Assembly: GCA_020024465.1 (NCBI GenBank)
Contig: JAHHTT010000002.1
Location: 62,001-126,000, forward strand
Length of the DNA stretch: 64,000 bases
Direction of reading: 5' to 3'
DNA from: Odoribacter sp.
GTDB taxonomy: Bacteria > Bacteroidota > Bacteroidia > Bacteroidales > Marinifilaceae
The notes beneath the pieces were generated by a model. That model searched no databases, had not been told where the DNA came from, and saw only the letters and a list, made by a program, of their open reading frames with translations. Positions 23,281-31,148 of this stretch are shown here, piece by piece. Within the stretch, counting starts at the first letter, position 1, and every line of letters begins with the position of its first letter. The translations under genes and the position numbers were made by a program.

Positions 23281-23321
23281 TAATAAGCAGATAAATCTCT
23301 CTGAAAGATTGATTGTCAGCT
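23281..23321 (+). repeat. Degenerate terminal attC-like remnant
   Basis: TAATAAGCAGATAAATC ... GATTGATTGTCAGCTA. Compared with palindrome 8 the TAAC has become TAAT and the right arm after GATTG is lost, so the last site of the array looks dead. Confidence 0.7.
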
Positions 23322-23392
23322 AATAAAAAAAACGGTGACTGCATCTAAAGAATCCCATGAGTATTTCTGTGTAAATATAATATTATAAGTAA

Positions 23393-23677
23393 ATGGAATG
23401 GCTGAACAACATATATCAGAATTTTGAAGGGCTACTATCAAATTTAGCCCAATATATTCAATCAAATCCTAAAGTAGGTCATTTAATTGGTATATTTTTA
23501 TTGTCAATTTGGCTCATCGGGCTTATATTCAATTGGAAGTGGACGTATAAGGGGAACGGTTCTTATGGATGGAACAAGTTACTCGAAGAATTAGGTCCTA
23601 CTACTTTCCGTTTTTGGTTAGGGGTATTTATAACTATCTGTTTATTGATTATGATTTATATTTATATTAAGGTATGA
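23393..23677 (+). CDS. Small two-helix membrane protein, possibly Imm17-like
   Basis: 94 residues with two hydrophobic helices (about 28-48 and 74-94) around a short loop containing NWKWTYKGNGSYGWNKLLEELGPTTFRFW. Two-helix proteins with a tryptophan-rich loop occur among immunity proteins to membrane-acting toxins (Imm17-type), so this could be a further immunity gene, but it has no attC-like site after it. It lies behind the broken last palindrome of array 1. Family assignment is tentative. Confidence 0.6.
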   Translation: MEWLNNIYQNFEGLLSNLAQYIQSNPKVGHLIGIFLLSIWLIGLIFNWKWTYKGNGSYGWNKLLEELGPTTFRFWLGVFITICLLIMIYIYIKV

Positions 23678-23707
23678 TAGAACCGATGCTTATTCTCTTA
23701 CCGTTTA

Positions 23708-24103
23708 TCATGCCCAATGTATAAACCCGAAGTGAAACATCAGTGCGACATTCACCACGGTCAGGGTGATAGCGATAAGGACTATTTTTGCGAGCTTCCT
23801 GCCGGGATGTTTCAGTTTTCCGTAATATTCACGGAGCGCTTCACGCCGCCCGGCTGTGTAGCGGAGCTGGCAGAACAAGTCGGGAAGAAAGCAGAGCATC
23901 ATCACTACGGCAAAAGCAACAATCCAACTGAAATAGCGAAACATCAACGGTGTTCCAAGCGGTACGAGTATGGCAAAGAGCCAGCAAAAGAACAACAGCA
24001 TACGCCCGTTAAGGTTGGTATGCTCCCTTTCGTGCCATATCTCGGCTACATACCACATATAGTCGATGAAGCAGATCCGGTATTTGCGATTATCCTTATC
24101 CAT
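23708..24103 (-). CDS. Membrane protein of unknown function
   Basis: 131 residues from ATG 24103 (24133 is an alternative ATG). It has hydrophobic helices at about 35-52, 56-75 and 110-128, with a charged loop between (RYTAGRREALREYYGKLKHPGRK) and a cytoplasmic-looking WHEREHTN segment before the first helix. A minus-strand TATTTTTG at 24111-24118 could be its -7 box, which would make the mRNA almost leaderless. No family recognised. It sits between the immunity array and the mob genes and is of intermediate base composition. Confidence 0.55.
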   Translation of the reverse strand: MDKDNRKYRICFIDYMWYVAEIWHEREHTNLNGRMLLFFCWLFAILVPLGTPLMFRYFSWIVAFAVVMMLCFLPDLFCQLRYTAGRREALREYYGKLKHPGRKLAKIVLIAITLTVVNVALMFHFGFIHWA

Positions 24104-24177
24104 ATCATTACAAAAATAATGTATTTTGCTCACTTAATCATTACTTCATACCGAAAAACACCACGCAAAATAAAAAA

Positions 24178-24209
24178 TACCCCGTCGGCAAGAACAAGCC
24201 GACGGGGTA
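24178..24209 (-). terminator. Terminator after mobC (bidirectional form)
   Basis: Perfect 12-bp stem TACCCCGTCGGC/GCCGACGGGGTA with an 8-nt loop; on the minus strand followed by ATTTTTTATTTT. It ends the mob operon and may also stop transcripts from the other side. Confidence 0.9.
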
Positions 24210-24218
24210 TTTTTATCC

Positions 24219-26225
24219 TCACTTGTCCTTAATCAGGTGCGACAGCTCCGGGTCTGCCTTGATACGCCCGATCTCGTCGGCGACAATCTGCCTGACCTCG
24301 TTCTTGATGCGGTAGTAGTTGGCGTCGATCTGCTGCTGCATGGTGTCGTTGCCGTCCTTGTCGGTGAAGTCGATGATCTGCGGAATCTTCACGTAGCGGG
24401 CGGTCTCCCGCTTGACCTGCTCGTTGTCCACGACAATCTCGGCATGGAAAATCTTCTGCTCGATACGCTCGTCGAAGTTGTCGGCTACCGCCCCGACGAA
24501 CATACCCTGCGTGAGGTTGGAAATCTTGCTTGCCAGAATGAGGCTGTCCATCTGGGTATTGATGGAGACGGAGGTCTCGTTCCTGTTGATAGTCATGTTC
24601 TGCCGTTTCTGTAAGACCTTGCCGAAACGCTCGGAGAGCGTCTTGGCAGTTTCGGCAACTACCTGTCCTGCAAAGACATTGCCGACGGTATTGCAGATTA
24701 CAGCGGACTCTTTGTCTCCATAATCACGCTTCAACTGGCTGAAATCCTGAAAGCCGAGCATGACGGCTACCTTGTTGCTTCGGGCGGTGGCAATGAGATT
24801 ATCCAGCCCACGCATATAGATGGTGGGCAGCTCGTCGATAATCACGGCGGATTTGAGCCGTTTCTTCTTGTTGATGAGCTTCACGATGCGGGAGTTGTAC
24901 AGTCCCAATGCCGCCCCGTAGATACCCTGCCTGTCGGGATTGTTACCGACTACGAGCACTTTCGGCTCTTCGGGATTGTTGATGTCGAGGGTGAAATCGT
25001 CCGCCGTCATCACCCAGTAGAGCGCCGGGGAAATCATGCGGGAAAGCGGTATCTTGGCACTGGCAATCTGCCCCTGCAACTGCTCCACCGCCGAGGATTC
25101 CCATGCGTCCATGAAGGGAGAAAGGTAATTCTCCAGCTCCGGGTACGAGGTGAGGATGGGGAAAATGTCGGCGTACTTGCGGTTCAGGAACTCGATGGCA
25201 TGGGGAAAGGTGCAATACTTGCCGTTCTTGTAGATTTTGAGATACCATATAATACTGGCTAACAGAATGATAGGCGATTCTACGAAGAAATCGCCCTGCT
25301 TGGAAATCCACGTTCGGTTCAAATTTAACATAATCGTGTAGGCACTCTCGTAGGCATCGGATATGTCGGTCATGAAGTCCGGGTGGATGGGGTTGCAGCG
25401 GTGGCTCTCCCTCGGATTGTCGAAGTTTATCACGTAGAACTTGGGCTTGACCTTGTAGCCGTCCAAGTGGGCGAGCAGGTGGTTGTAGGCTATCTCGGAG
25501 AGGTCGGGGTACTTGAAATCATACAGGAAAAGCGAATAGCCCTTCTCAATGGTCTGTTTTATGTACTGGTTGATAATTGCATAGGACTTGCCCGAACCGG
25601 GCGTGCCCAAGACCATCGTCGCACGGAAGGGGTTGACAAGGTTGATCCATCCGTCATACGCCCTGCTCCTGAACCAGAAGCGGGTGCGGAGGTTGACGGA
25701 ATACTCGTTCTCCTTCAGCTCGGTCTCCTGCATGAAGGATTCGTTCTCGACGTTGAACACGTCTTCGAGCAGGTCGGTCTTCAACAGGCGGGACATCCAC
25801 AGCCCCGCCATGAGCAGGCAGATATACCCGGCGGTAAGGGTGGCGATATACAGCACGGTGTCCGCCGGAAGCGGCAGAGGAAGGGCGAGCAACCACCAGT
25901 TGCCGAAAAAGAGCAGCAAGCCGGACACGCCGCAAAGGATGATCCTGCGCCACGTGATTTTCTGTTCCTTCACGCCCTTTGTGCCGAGGCAACTAAGGGC
26001 GAGGAACAGCACGGCGAAGAGCTTCGTCCAGAGGATATTGGAGAACAGCCCGGCGGTACGCTGGAAGCCGAGCAATATCCTATCGACAACGCCGATGTCG
26101 ATGCCCCACTCCCGGACGGACTGGTAACAGAACCAATAAATGTTGATGACTACAAATAAAATGCTTATCGCACGCATGAACTCCATGACTTTGGCGAGTC
26201 CACGCAAATCGTCTTCGTTTTGCAT
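24219..26225 (-). CDS. mobC: MobC/TraG-like coupling protein (VirD4 family)
   Basis: 668 residues from ATG 26225 (MQNEDDLRGLAKVMEF). Several N-terminal membrane helices lie within residues 20-145, then a VirD4-type ATPase: Walker A LGTPGSGKSYAII (about 207-214), YSLFLYDFKYPDLSEIAYNHL, Walker B region KRLKSAVIIDELPTIYMRGLDNLIATARSNKVAVMLGFQDFSQL. In CTnDOT MobC couples the relaxosome to the mating pore and is required for transfer. It is the last gene of mobA-mobB-mobC on the minus strand, with about 350 bp before it, so it may have its own promoter. An upstream in-frame extension runs into AT-rich spacer and is rejected. Confidence 0.92.
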   Translation of the reverse strand: MQNEDDLRGLAKVMEFMRAISILFVVINIYWFCYQSVREWGIDIGVVDRILLGFQRTAGLFSNILWTKLFAVLFLALSCLGTKGVKEQKITWRRIILCGVSGLLLFFGNWWLLALPLPLPADTVLYIATLTAGYICLLMAGLWMSRLLKTDLLEDVFNVENESFMQETELKENEYSVNLRTRFWFRSRAYDGWINLVNPFRATMVLGTPGSGKSYAIINQYIKQTIEKGYSLFLYDFKYPDLSEIAYNHLLAHLDGYKVKPKFYVINFDNPRESHRCNPIHPDFMTDISDAYESAYTIMLNLNRTWISKQGDFFVESPIILLASIIWYLKIYKNGKYCTFPHAIEFLNRKYADIFPILTSYPELENYLSPFMDAWESSAVEQLQGQIASAKIPLSRMISPALYWVMTADDFTLDINNPEEPKVLVVGNNPDRQGIYGAALGLYNSRIVKLINKKKRLKSAVIIDELPTIYMRGLDNLIATARSNKVAVMLGFQDFSQLKRDYGDKESAVICNTVGNVFAGQVVAETAKTLSERFGKVLQKRQNMTINRNETSVSINTQMDSLILASKISNLTQGMFVGAVADNFDERIEQKIFHAEIVVDNEQVKRETARYVKIPQIIDFTDKDGNDTMQQQIDANYYRIKNEVRQIVADEIGRIKADPELSHLIKDK

Positions 26226-26571
26226 AATTCGTTGAAAATTAATGATAAAACTTCGTTTTATTATGTACATGTACTTTTTCTTTTGTGTCAAGACAAAAGA
26301 AAAAGATACCAAAAAGAAAAAGTCAAGACTGCATTTTCTCCGCTACTCTCTTCCTGCGTTTCGCTAAAGAAAAAGAATTGCCTACGGCGAAAGTCCTACG
26401 TTCGGCATAGCCCAAACAAGTTTGGCTCTGCTCTCACTTAAACGGACTTTTCGCTTCGCTCAAACAGCTTTTTCTTTTTAACGCTACACTCCGGTCGTTC
26501 GCTTTACGCTGCGAAAATGAGGTCGGTGTGCCATGCGGATGGTTGCTTGGTTAATGCTATCTTTTTGTTCT
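26226..26571. other. Non-coding spacer between mobC and mobB
   Basis: 346 bp without a credible gene. It contains an inverted repeat, CTTTTTCTTTTG at about 26272 and CAAAAGAAAAAG at about 26293, followed by A-rich repeats of AAAAAGAAAAAG. Related CTTTCTTT/AAAGAAAG elements recur in other spacers of this window. Probably regulatory or a processing site. Confidence 0.5.
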
Positions 26572-27867
26572 TTATTGTTGCCTGCCGTACTTGCGTTTTT
26601 TCTTTCTTTTTCGGGGCGGTACGGGCTGGTCGTCGGACGCTCCGCAGGGTACGGGGGCAAAGAGGTTGAAGGCGGCCGCCACGTTCTGGGTGGTGCCGTC
26701 CTTGTGGTCGGGACGGTAGCCGGTATCGTGTCCGTCCCATTGGGATGCGCCCGTATGCTCCTGCTGCCGGGTGGGATGTTCCACTCCGGCGGAGAGTTGC
26801 GGCAGATGAATACCTTCCTGTCCGGCGAAAAGGTCGTTGAACACGCCTGCGGAAAACTCCTTGCCCAGACGGGAGCCGTTGAAGACGGCTTTGGCGGCAT
26901 GGTCGATGAAGGTCGCCCCATAGATGCGCCCGGCATCGTTGGTACGGAACACCACGCCGATACCCTGCCGCATGAGTTCCCGCTCGAACTGCGCCCGGTC
27001 ATGCCCTGCGGTCTGCATGGCGGCGGCAACCTTTCCGGCGGTGGTGGCGGCGACCTCCCTGTGGGTCTTTTCCCATGCGGCAGCGTTGTGCATCCGCCTT
27101 TCGAGGGCTGCGACGCCCGCCTCCTTGCCGAACACGGAGGACTTGAAGGGCTTGCCGACCTTGTTGCCCTCCCTGTCGGTTGCCGAATAGGTCAAGCCGT
27201 GATACTCCCGCCCGCCGTATTCCCCCTTCACCTCGTCCACCGTGATGCCGTAAAGGGAAAGGACGGCACGGTATTCGCCCAGTGTACGGAAACGCCACTC
27301 CCGGGCGAGCGGGCGGATGACTCCCGCCAACTGCCCCTTGAGGTTGCCGTCCCCGTAACCGACGGGTGACAAGGGCAGCCCCTCCTTCCACTGCTTGGGC
27401 GTAGCCGGGACAAGACCGAACTGCCGTTCCAGCTCCCGGCATACCTTCATCGAACGCCCGTGCTCGTAGCTGTCGGAAATCGCCCGCCCGGTTTCGTCCA
27501 CCCGGACGGAGACGATGTGCAGGTGCTCCCGCCCGATGTCGTTGTGGCGATAGACGATATAGGGCTGGTCGCCGAAGCCCATGCGCCGCATGTACTCCTC
27601 CGCCAAGCTGACAAACCGCTCTTCGCTCAAGCAATCCTTCGGGTCGGGATTGAGGGAGATGTGCAGGACGGGCTTCTCGGTCTTGCGGTTGGCTGTCAGG
27701 TAATCACCGAACGAGCGGGAAAGATGCCCTATCGTGTATGGGGTATCGCCCTGCGGCTCGATAATCCGGCTGGTGAAAAGCACGTCGGCGTGCCGTTCGT
27801 CCACCTTCAACTGGTTGTAGGCAAGCACCCCGTACAGGCTGCTGCCGTGCGAGATCTTGGCTATCAT
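26572..27867 (-). CDS. mobB: MobB relaxase
   Basis: 431 residues from ATG 27867 (MIAKISHGSSLYGVLAYNQLKVDERHADVL). Relaxase landmarks: the N-terminal GSSLYGVLAYN with a candidate active tyrosine, and the metal-binding histidine cluster in PYIVYRHNDIGREHLHIVSVRVDETGR. The C-terminus is basic (PRKRKKKRKYGRQQ). It nicks oriT and pilots the strand. Its start overlaps the mobA stop (ATGA), so the two are translationally coupled. The long upstream extension of the frame overlaps mobA and is rejected. Confidence 0.92.
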   Translation of the reverse strand: MIAKISHGSSLYGVLAYNQLKVDERHADVLFTSRIIEPQGDTPYTIGHLSRSFGDYLTANRKTEKPVLHISLNPDPKDCLSEERFVSLAEEYMRRMGFGDQPYIVYRHNDIGREHLHIVSVRVDETGRAISDSYEHGRSMKVCRELERQFGLVPATPKQWKEGLPLSPVGYGDGNLKGQLAGVIRPLAREWRFRTLGEYRAVLSLYGITVDEVKGEYGGREYHGLTYSATDREGNKVGKPFKSSVFGKEAGVAALERRMHNAAAWEKTHREVAATTAGKVAAAMQTAGHDRAQFERELMRQGIGVVFRTNDAGRIYGATFIDHAAKAVFNGSRLGKEFSAGVFNDLFAGQEGIHLPQLSAGVEHPTRQQEHTGASQWDGHDTGYRPDHKDGTTQNVAAAFNLFAPVPCGASDDQPVPPRKRKKKRKYGRQQ

Positions 27868-28295
27868 CGGACGGGGTATTTGCTCCGGAACTCCTCCACC
27901 AGTGCGGAAATCCGCTTGCTTAACTCGACCAGTTCGAGGGTGTGCCGCTCCAGCTTGTAGAGGAAAGCGAGGGCTTTCTTCTCCGAGAAATTGGATTTGA
28001 GCGCACGCACGCATTGGTTGTAGTTCGTGCCTATGGCACGGAACTGCGAGTGGAAAGTGGTCAGGCGCATGTAGAAATCCTGCGTCCCCTTATCCAGTTT
28101 AATGACCTTAATCTCCCTGCCGAAAAGTGCGGAAACGATAAACTCCGCCTTGGTCGCCTTGCCCGACTCGTCGAAAAGCGCGAGGAAACGGGCGTTGTCT
28201 TCGTCGTCCAGACGGAACACGTAGCGGTGGCGCATCTTGTCGGGCTTGGGCTTTCGCCCGTGGTTGCCCGCATACTTCTTCTGATTGTCCATCAT
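27864..28295 (-). CDS. mobA: MobA relaxosome accessory protein
   Basis: 143 residues from ATG 28295 (MMDNQKKYAGNHGRKPKPDKMRHRYVFRLDDEDNARFLALFDESG), an arrangement typical of ribbon-helix-helix-type mobilisation accessory proteins (MobA/MobC-like) in Bacteroides CTns, with a later NYNQCVRALKSNF segment characteristic of this group (the I.N.NQI/V region). It should bind near oriT and help the relaxase MobB. First gene of the mob operon, facing the tra operon across a 730-bp hairpin- and repeat-rich region. Confidence 0.85.
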   Translation of the reverse strand: MMDNQKKYAGNHGRKPKPDKMRHRYVFRLDDEDNARFLALFDESGKATKAEFIVSALFGREIKVIKLDKGTQDFYMRLTTFHSQFRAIGTNYNQCVRALKSNFSEKKALAFLYKLERHTLELVELSKRISALVEEFRSKYPVR

Positions 28296-28660
28296 CCTGT
28301 AAAATTTTAAGTGAAACATGGTCTGAAAACGCCGTATGCCTACGGCTCTCCCCCGTGAGCATCCCCCGACTCCGGAGGGGGATGCCACATCGAGGGGGCA
28401 AGGTGGTGGTGAGGCACGAAATTCATTTCGAGTGCCGCAGCACACAACTTGCCATTTTCGTTTGAAAATAAAATCCGTCCTGCCGGACAGATTGGGGATG
28501 CCCTTGCCTGCTGCGGAGTGCCGGGGCACTCCTTCGGGCGGTTGCCGCTCTTTTTCATTCTTACTCCATTTTGGTTTCCGCCTGCAAAGTAACAGCCCTT
28601 TTCCCGTCCGGACACCATGCCCGGATGCGACAAACCTACGGGTGGAAAGACAATGCACGA
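28296..28660. other. Candidate oriT / mobA control region
   Basis: No gene. It holds four tight hairpins: GCCGTA/TACGGC (28331-28346), CATCCCCC/GGGGGATG (28360-28384), CACGAAAT/ATTTCG (28416-28435) and GAGTGCC/GGCACTC (28516-28531). In CTnDOT-like elements oriT lies just upstream of the first mob gene, so this is the best place for it; no nic consensus was recognised. A minus-strand TTACTTTG-like box near 28590 may serve mobA. Confidence 0.5.
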
Positions 28661-28679
28661 CACGCTGATAATCAAACGG

Positions 28680-29020
28680 ATAAACTACCGGTATTTTGAT
28701 ATTCCTTTGCGCCGTGGAAGCGGTGAAACGACTATCCGGATAGACAAGGAAACAACCGGATAGCCGACCGGACGGACAGCCGAACGACTGACGGTCTTGC
28801 CGGACAAACGGACGGATGATTGGCTAAATGACTAAACGGCTAAACGGTCAAACGGCTGAACAGCCGGACAAGCGGACAGCCGGATGATTGGGTGGACAGC
28901 CGGATGCCGGGCTGAATGTATGACCGGATGCCTGAACGGATGAACGGACGGATGAATGAACGGCAAAGTGGCTGAAAAGCTGACTGATTGAGTGAACAGA
29001 GAAGCGGCTGCACGGGCAGC
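28680..29020 (+). repeat. Degenerate octamer repeats before traA
   Basis: About 340 bp made of short related words such as GACGGATGA, AGCCGGAT and AAACGGCT/AAACGGTC. The clearest run is TAAACGGC TAAACGGT CAAACGGC from 28832, with an 8-bp period. The same words recur at 36525-36635. The tract lies directly before a ParA-type ATPase gene, so it may be an iteron-like binding region; slippage decay is the simpler alternative. Confidence 0.6.
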
Positions 29021-29023
29021 CGG

Positions 29024-29827
29024 ATGAATAACCAACAGAATGACGATATGGACAGACAGACATTGAACGTGGCTTTCGCCACACAGAAAGGCGGCAGCGG
29101 CAAGACGGCTATCACGGTGCTGGTGGCGGGCTACCTGCACTACCGCTTGGGGTGTCCGTTAGCGGTGATCGACTGCGACTTCCCGCAGTACAGCCTGTAC
29201 GAGATGCGGGAACGGGACAGCCGGGCGGTACTGGAGAACGAATACCTGAAACGGGCGGCTTACGAACAGATGCGGCAGCCGGGGCGTGCCGCCTATCCGG
29301 TGCGCAAGTGCCGGGTGGAGCAAGCCCCCGACACGGCAAGGGAGCTGGCGGCGGAAGGCTGCTACGACCTGCTCTTCTTCGACCTGCCGGGCACGGTGAA
29401 CTCGGCGGGCATCCTGCGCACGATCGCACAGATGGACTACATCTTCGCCCCGGTGAGTGCGGACAAGGCGGTATTGGAGAGCACGCTCTCCTTCCTCGAC
29501 GTGCTGCAACGGATGATGCTGGGCAAGGAAACGAGCCGCCTGAAGGGGCTTTACCTTTTCTGGAACCAAGTCGATAAGCGGGAAACGAGCGGGCTGTACG
29601 AGAAGTACGGGCAGGTGGTCGCCGACATGGGGCTGCCGATGCTGCAAACCCGCATCCCCGACACGAAACGCTTCCGCAAGGAGGCGGACGGCACGGGACG
29701 GACGGTGTTCCGTTCCACGCTGCTGGCTCCCGACAGGCGGATGCTGGCAGGCAGCGGCATCCCCGAACTGACCCGTGAGATAGCAACCATCCTCAAACTG
29801 GAAGGCTATGAAGAAGCAGCGGAATGA
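29024..29827 (+). CDS. traA: TraA, ParA-family ATPase
   Basis: 267 residues (ATG 29024; 29048 is also possible and gives MDRQTLNVAFATQ). ParA/Soj-type: deviant Walker A ATQKGGSGKTAITVL near the start, PLAVIDCDFPQYSLYEM (A' box), CYDLLFFDLPGTVNSAG (Walker B), DYIFAPVSADKAVLESTLSFL, YLFWNQVDKRE. First gene of the tra operon, overlapping the next by 20 bp. In CTnDOT traA is likewise ParA-like. A role in positioning or partition of the circular form is possible; a ParB-type protein is encoded at 49600. The octamer repeats just upstream could be its target region (inference). Confidence 0.9.
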   Translation: MNNQQNDDMDRQTLNVAFATQKGGSGKTAITVLVAGYLHYRLGCPLAVIDCDFPQYSLYEMRERDSRAVLENEYLKRAAYEQMRQPGRAAYPVRKCRVEQAPDTARELAAEGCYDLLFFDLPGTVNSAGILRTIAQMDYIFAPVSADKAVLESTLSFLDVLQRMMLGKETSRLKGLYLFWNQVDKRETSGLYEKYGQVVADMGLPMLQTRIPDTKRFRKEADGTGRTVFRSTLLAPDRRMLAGSGIPELTREIATILKLEGYEEAAE

Positions 29828-30212
29828 GAAGCCCATCGACGAGGAGCTGCTGATGCGGATGATGGCGGGCGAGGCGGCGGGAACGGGAGAACCGGGAACC
29901 GGAAAGGAGGAAACCGCCGTGCCGGTGGAGAAGGCGCAGGAAGGGAAGACGGCGGACACAAGACGGCGCAAGGCAAGGCAGGCGGACTACGACACGACCT
30001 TCCTCAAAGGCATGGACATCCCCGCCCGTTACGGCAAGCCGGTCTATGTGAGGCGTGAATACCACGAGCGCATCGCCAAAATCTCGGTGATGCTGACGGG
30101 CGGCAAGGTGTCGCTCTCGGCATACATCGACAACGTGCTGGCGCAGCACTTCGAGCAATACCGGGAGGAGATCGAGGCGGCATACGTCGGGAAACTGGAG
30201 AACCTCTTTTAA
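29808..30212 (+). CDS. traB: TraB-position protein, DUF3408
   Basis: 134 residues. A disordered, charged first half is followed by the DUF3408 domain: DYDTTFLKGMDIPARYGKPVYVRREYHERIAKISVMLTGGKVSLSAYIDNVLAQHFEQYREEIEAAY, a ribbon-helix-helix-like fold. Start overlaps traA. Such proteins always follow the ParA-like TraA in Bacteroidota tra operons and may be its DNA-binding partner, that is, the local equivalent of ParB/ParG (inference). Confidence 0.85.
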   Translation: MKKQRNEKPIDEELLMRMMAGEAAGTGEPGTGKEETAVPVEKAQEGKTADTRRRKARQADYDTTFLKGMDIPARYGKPVYVRREYHERIAKISVMLTGGKVSLSAYIDNVLAQHFEQYREEIEAAYVGKLENLF

Positions 30213-30231
30213 AAAGGAAGGAGGAAACGGC

Positions 30232-30819
30232 ATGATACTGAAATTATCGCTCACCGTCCTGCTGCTCTATTACCTTGTCGTGCTGTGGAAATACTACCGG
30301 CAGGACATCGCCGGGATATTCGGGACAGCGGAGACGGACGAAGACACGGAGGGAACGGGAAAGGAGCCGGGGCAACCGGGCGAGCCGTACACGGTCATGG
30401 GCGAAAGCACCTACCTGCCCTTCGGAGCGGAGGACGGGGAGGAAGCGGCAGCCGGAGCCGTGGACGAACCCGCAGCGGAGGACGACGGGGCGGACTACTC
30501 CGACATCGAGCCGGAGGAGGACGAGGAGGAAACGGACTATGAACCCACGCCGGAGGAGATCCGGGAACTGGAGGAGGAAGAGGAATTAGGGGCTTATTAC
30601 CCGGACGGCAACCCCGACTTCGCCACGGGGTACTCCTTCGATGACCTGAAAAAGGTGCGCCGGGTACTGGTGTCGGACAATGCGGACGAAAAGGCGGAGC
30701 GGGAAGCCCGTGAGGTGCTGCCGTCCGTGATGGGGTCGGACATCTGGGAGGCGATGCTGGACGAGTTCGAGGGCGCACGTGAGCGTGTCGCCCGGCTGAT
30801 GGACAACCATAATGTTTAA
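30232..30819 (+). CDS. Acidic membrane-anchored conjugation protein (TraC/TraD position)
   Basis: 195 residues: one N-terminal membrane helix (LKLSLTVLLLYYLVVLW), a strongly acidic low-complexity middle (about 60-130, many Glu/Asp), and a helical end with YPDGNPDFATGYSFDDLKKVRRVLVSDNADEKAEREAREVLPSVMGSDIWEAM. The arrangement fits the conserved TraD-like (DUF4122-type) proteins of Bacteroidota conjugative transposons; the family name is given with reserve. It lies 19 bp after traB and 18 bp before traE in the operon. Confidence 0.7.
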   Translation: MILKLSLTVLLLYYLVVLWKYYRQDIAGIFGTAETDEDTEGTGKEPGQPGEPYTVMGESTYLPFGAEDGEEAAAGAVDEPAAEDDGADYSDIEPEEDEEETDYEPTPEEIRELEEEEELGAYYPDGNPDFATGYSFDDLKKVRRVLVSDNADEKAEREAREVLPSVMGSDIWEAMLDEFEGARERVARLMDNHNV

Positions 30820-30837
30820 TTAAAATTTTAAAGACAA

Positions 30838-31137
30838 ATGAAACAGAAAAGAATCTTTTTTACGGCGGCCTGCATACTGGCTGCCGTGGGCGCAATGGCG
30901 CAGGGAAACGGGCAGGCGGGCATCACCGAAGCCACGCAGATGGTCACCTCGTATTTTGAGCCGGGGACAAAACTGATTTACGCCATCGGTGCGGTGGTCG
31001 GCTTGATCGGAGGGGTGAAAGTGTACGGGAAGTTCAGCGCCGGCGATCCGGACGTGAGCAAAGTCGCCGCAAGCTGGTTCGGAGCCTGCATCTTCCTGAT
31101 CGTGGCGGCTACCATCCTCCGTTCGTTCTTCCTGTAA
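30838..31137 (+). CDS. traE: TraE, DUF4134 membrane protein
   Basis: 99 residues: signal-like N-terminus (FFTAACILAAVGAMAQ), then a short periplasmic part and two membrane helices (LIYAIGAVVGLIGGVKVYGKF and ASWFGACIFLIVAATILRSFF) with the GDPDVSK loop, the DUF4134 pattern. Comparable in position and topology to VirB2-type small pore subunits. Eleven bases before traF. Confidence 0.9.
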   Translation: MKQKRIFFTAACILAAVGAMAQGNGQAGITEATQMVTSYFEPGTKLIYAIGAVVGLIGGVKVYGKFSAGDPDVSKVAASWFGACIFLIVAATILRSFFL

Positions 31138-31148
31138 AACAGCGGACT

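Noticed and set aside
12599..23321. Regular repeats considered as a CRISPR array
   Set aside because: Spacing is gene-sized (about 400-1000 bp), each interval codes for a protein, and no cas gene is present.
23281..23392. An additional cassette after the last SUKH copy
   Set aside because: The palindrome is truncated and the next gene (23393) has no site after it.
28832..29140. Overlapping minus-strand frames with repeated HPxxHPxIH / RLSxxSGCP words
   Set aside because: The repetitive protein is just the octamer DNA repeat read in frame.
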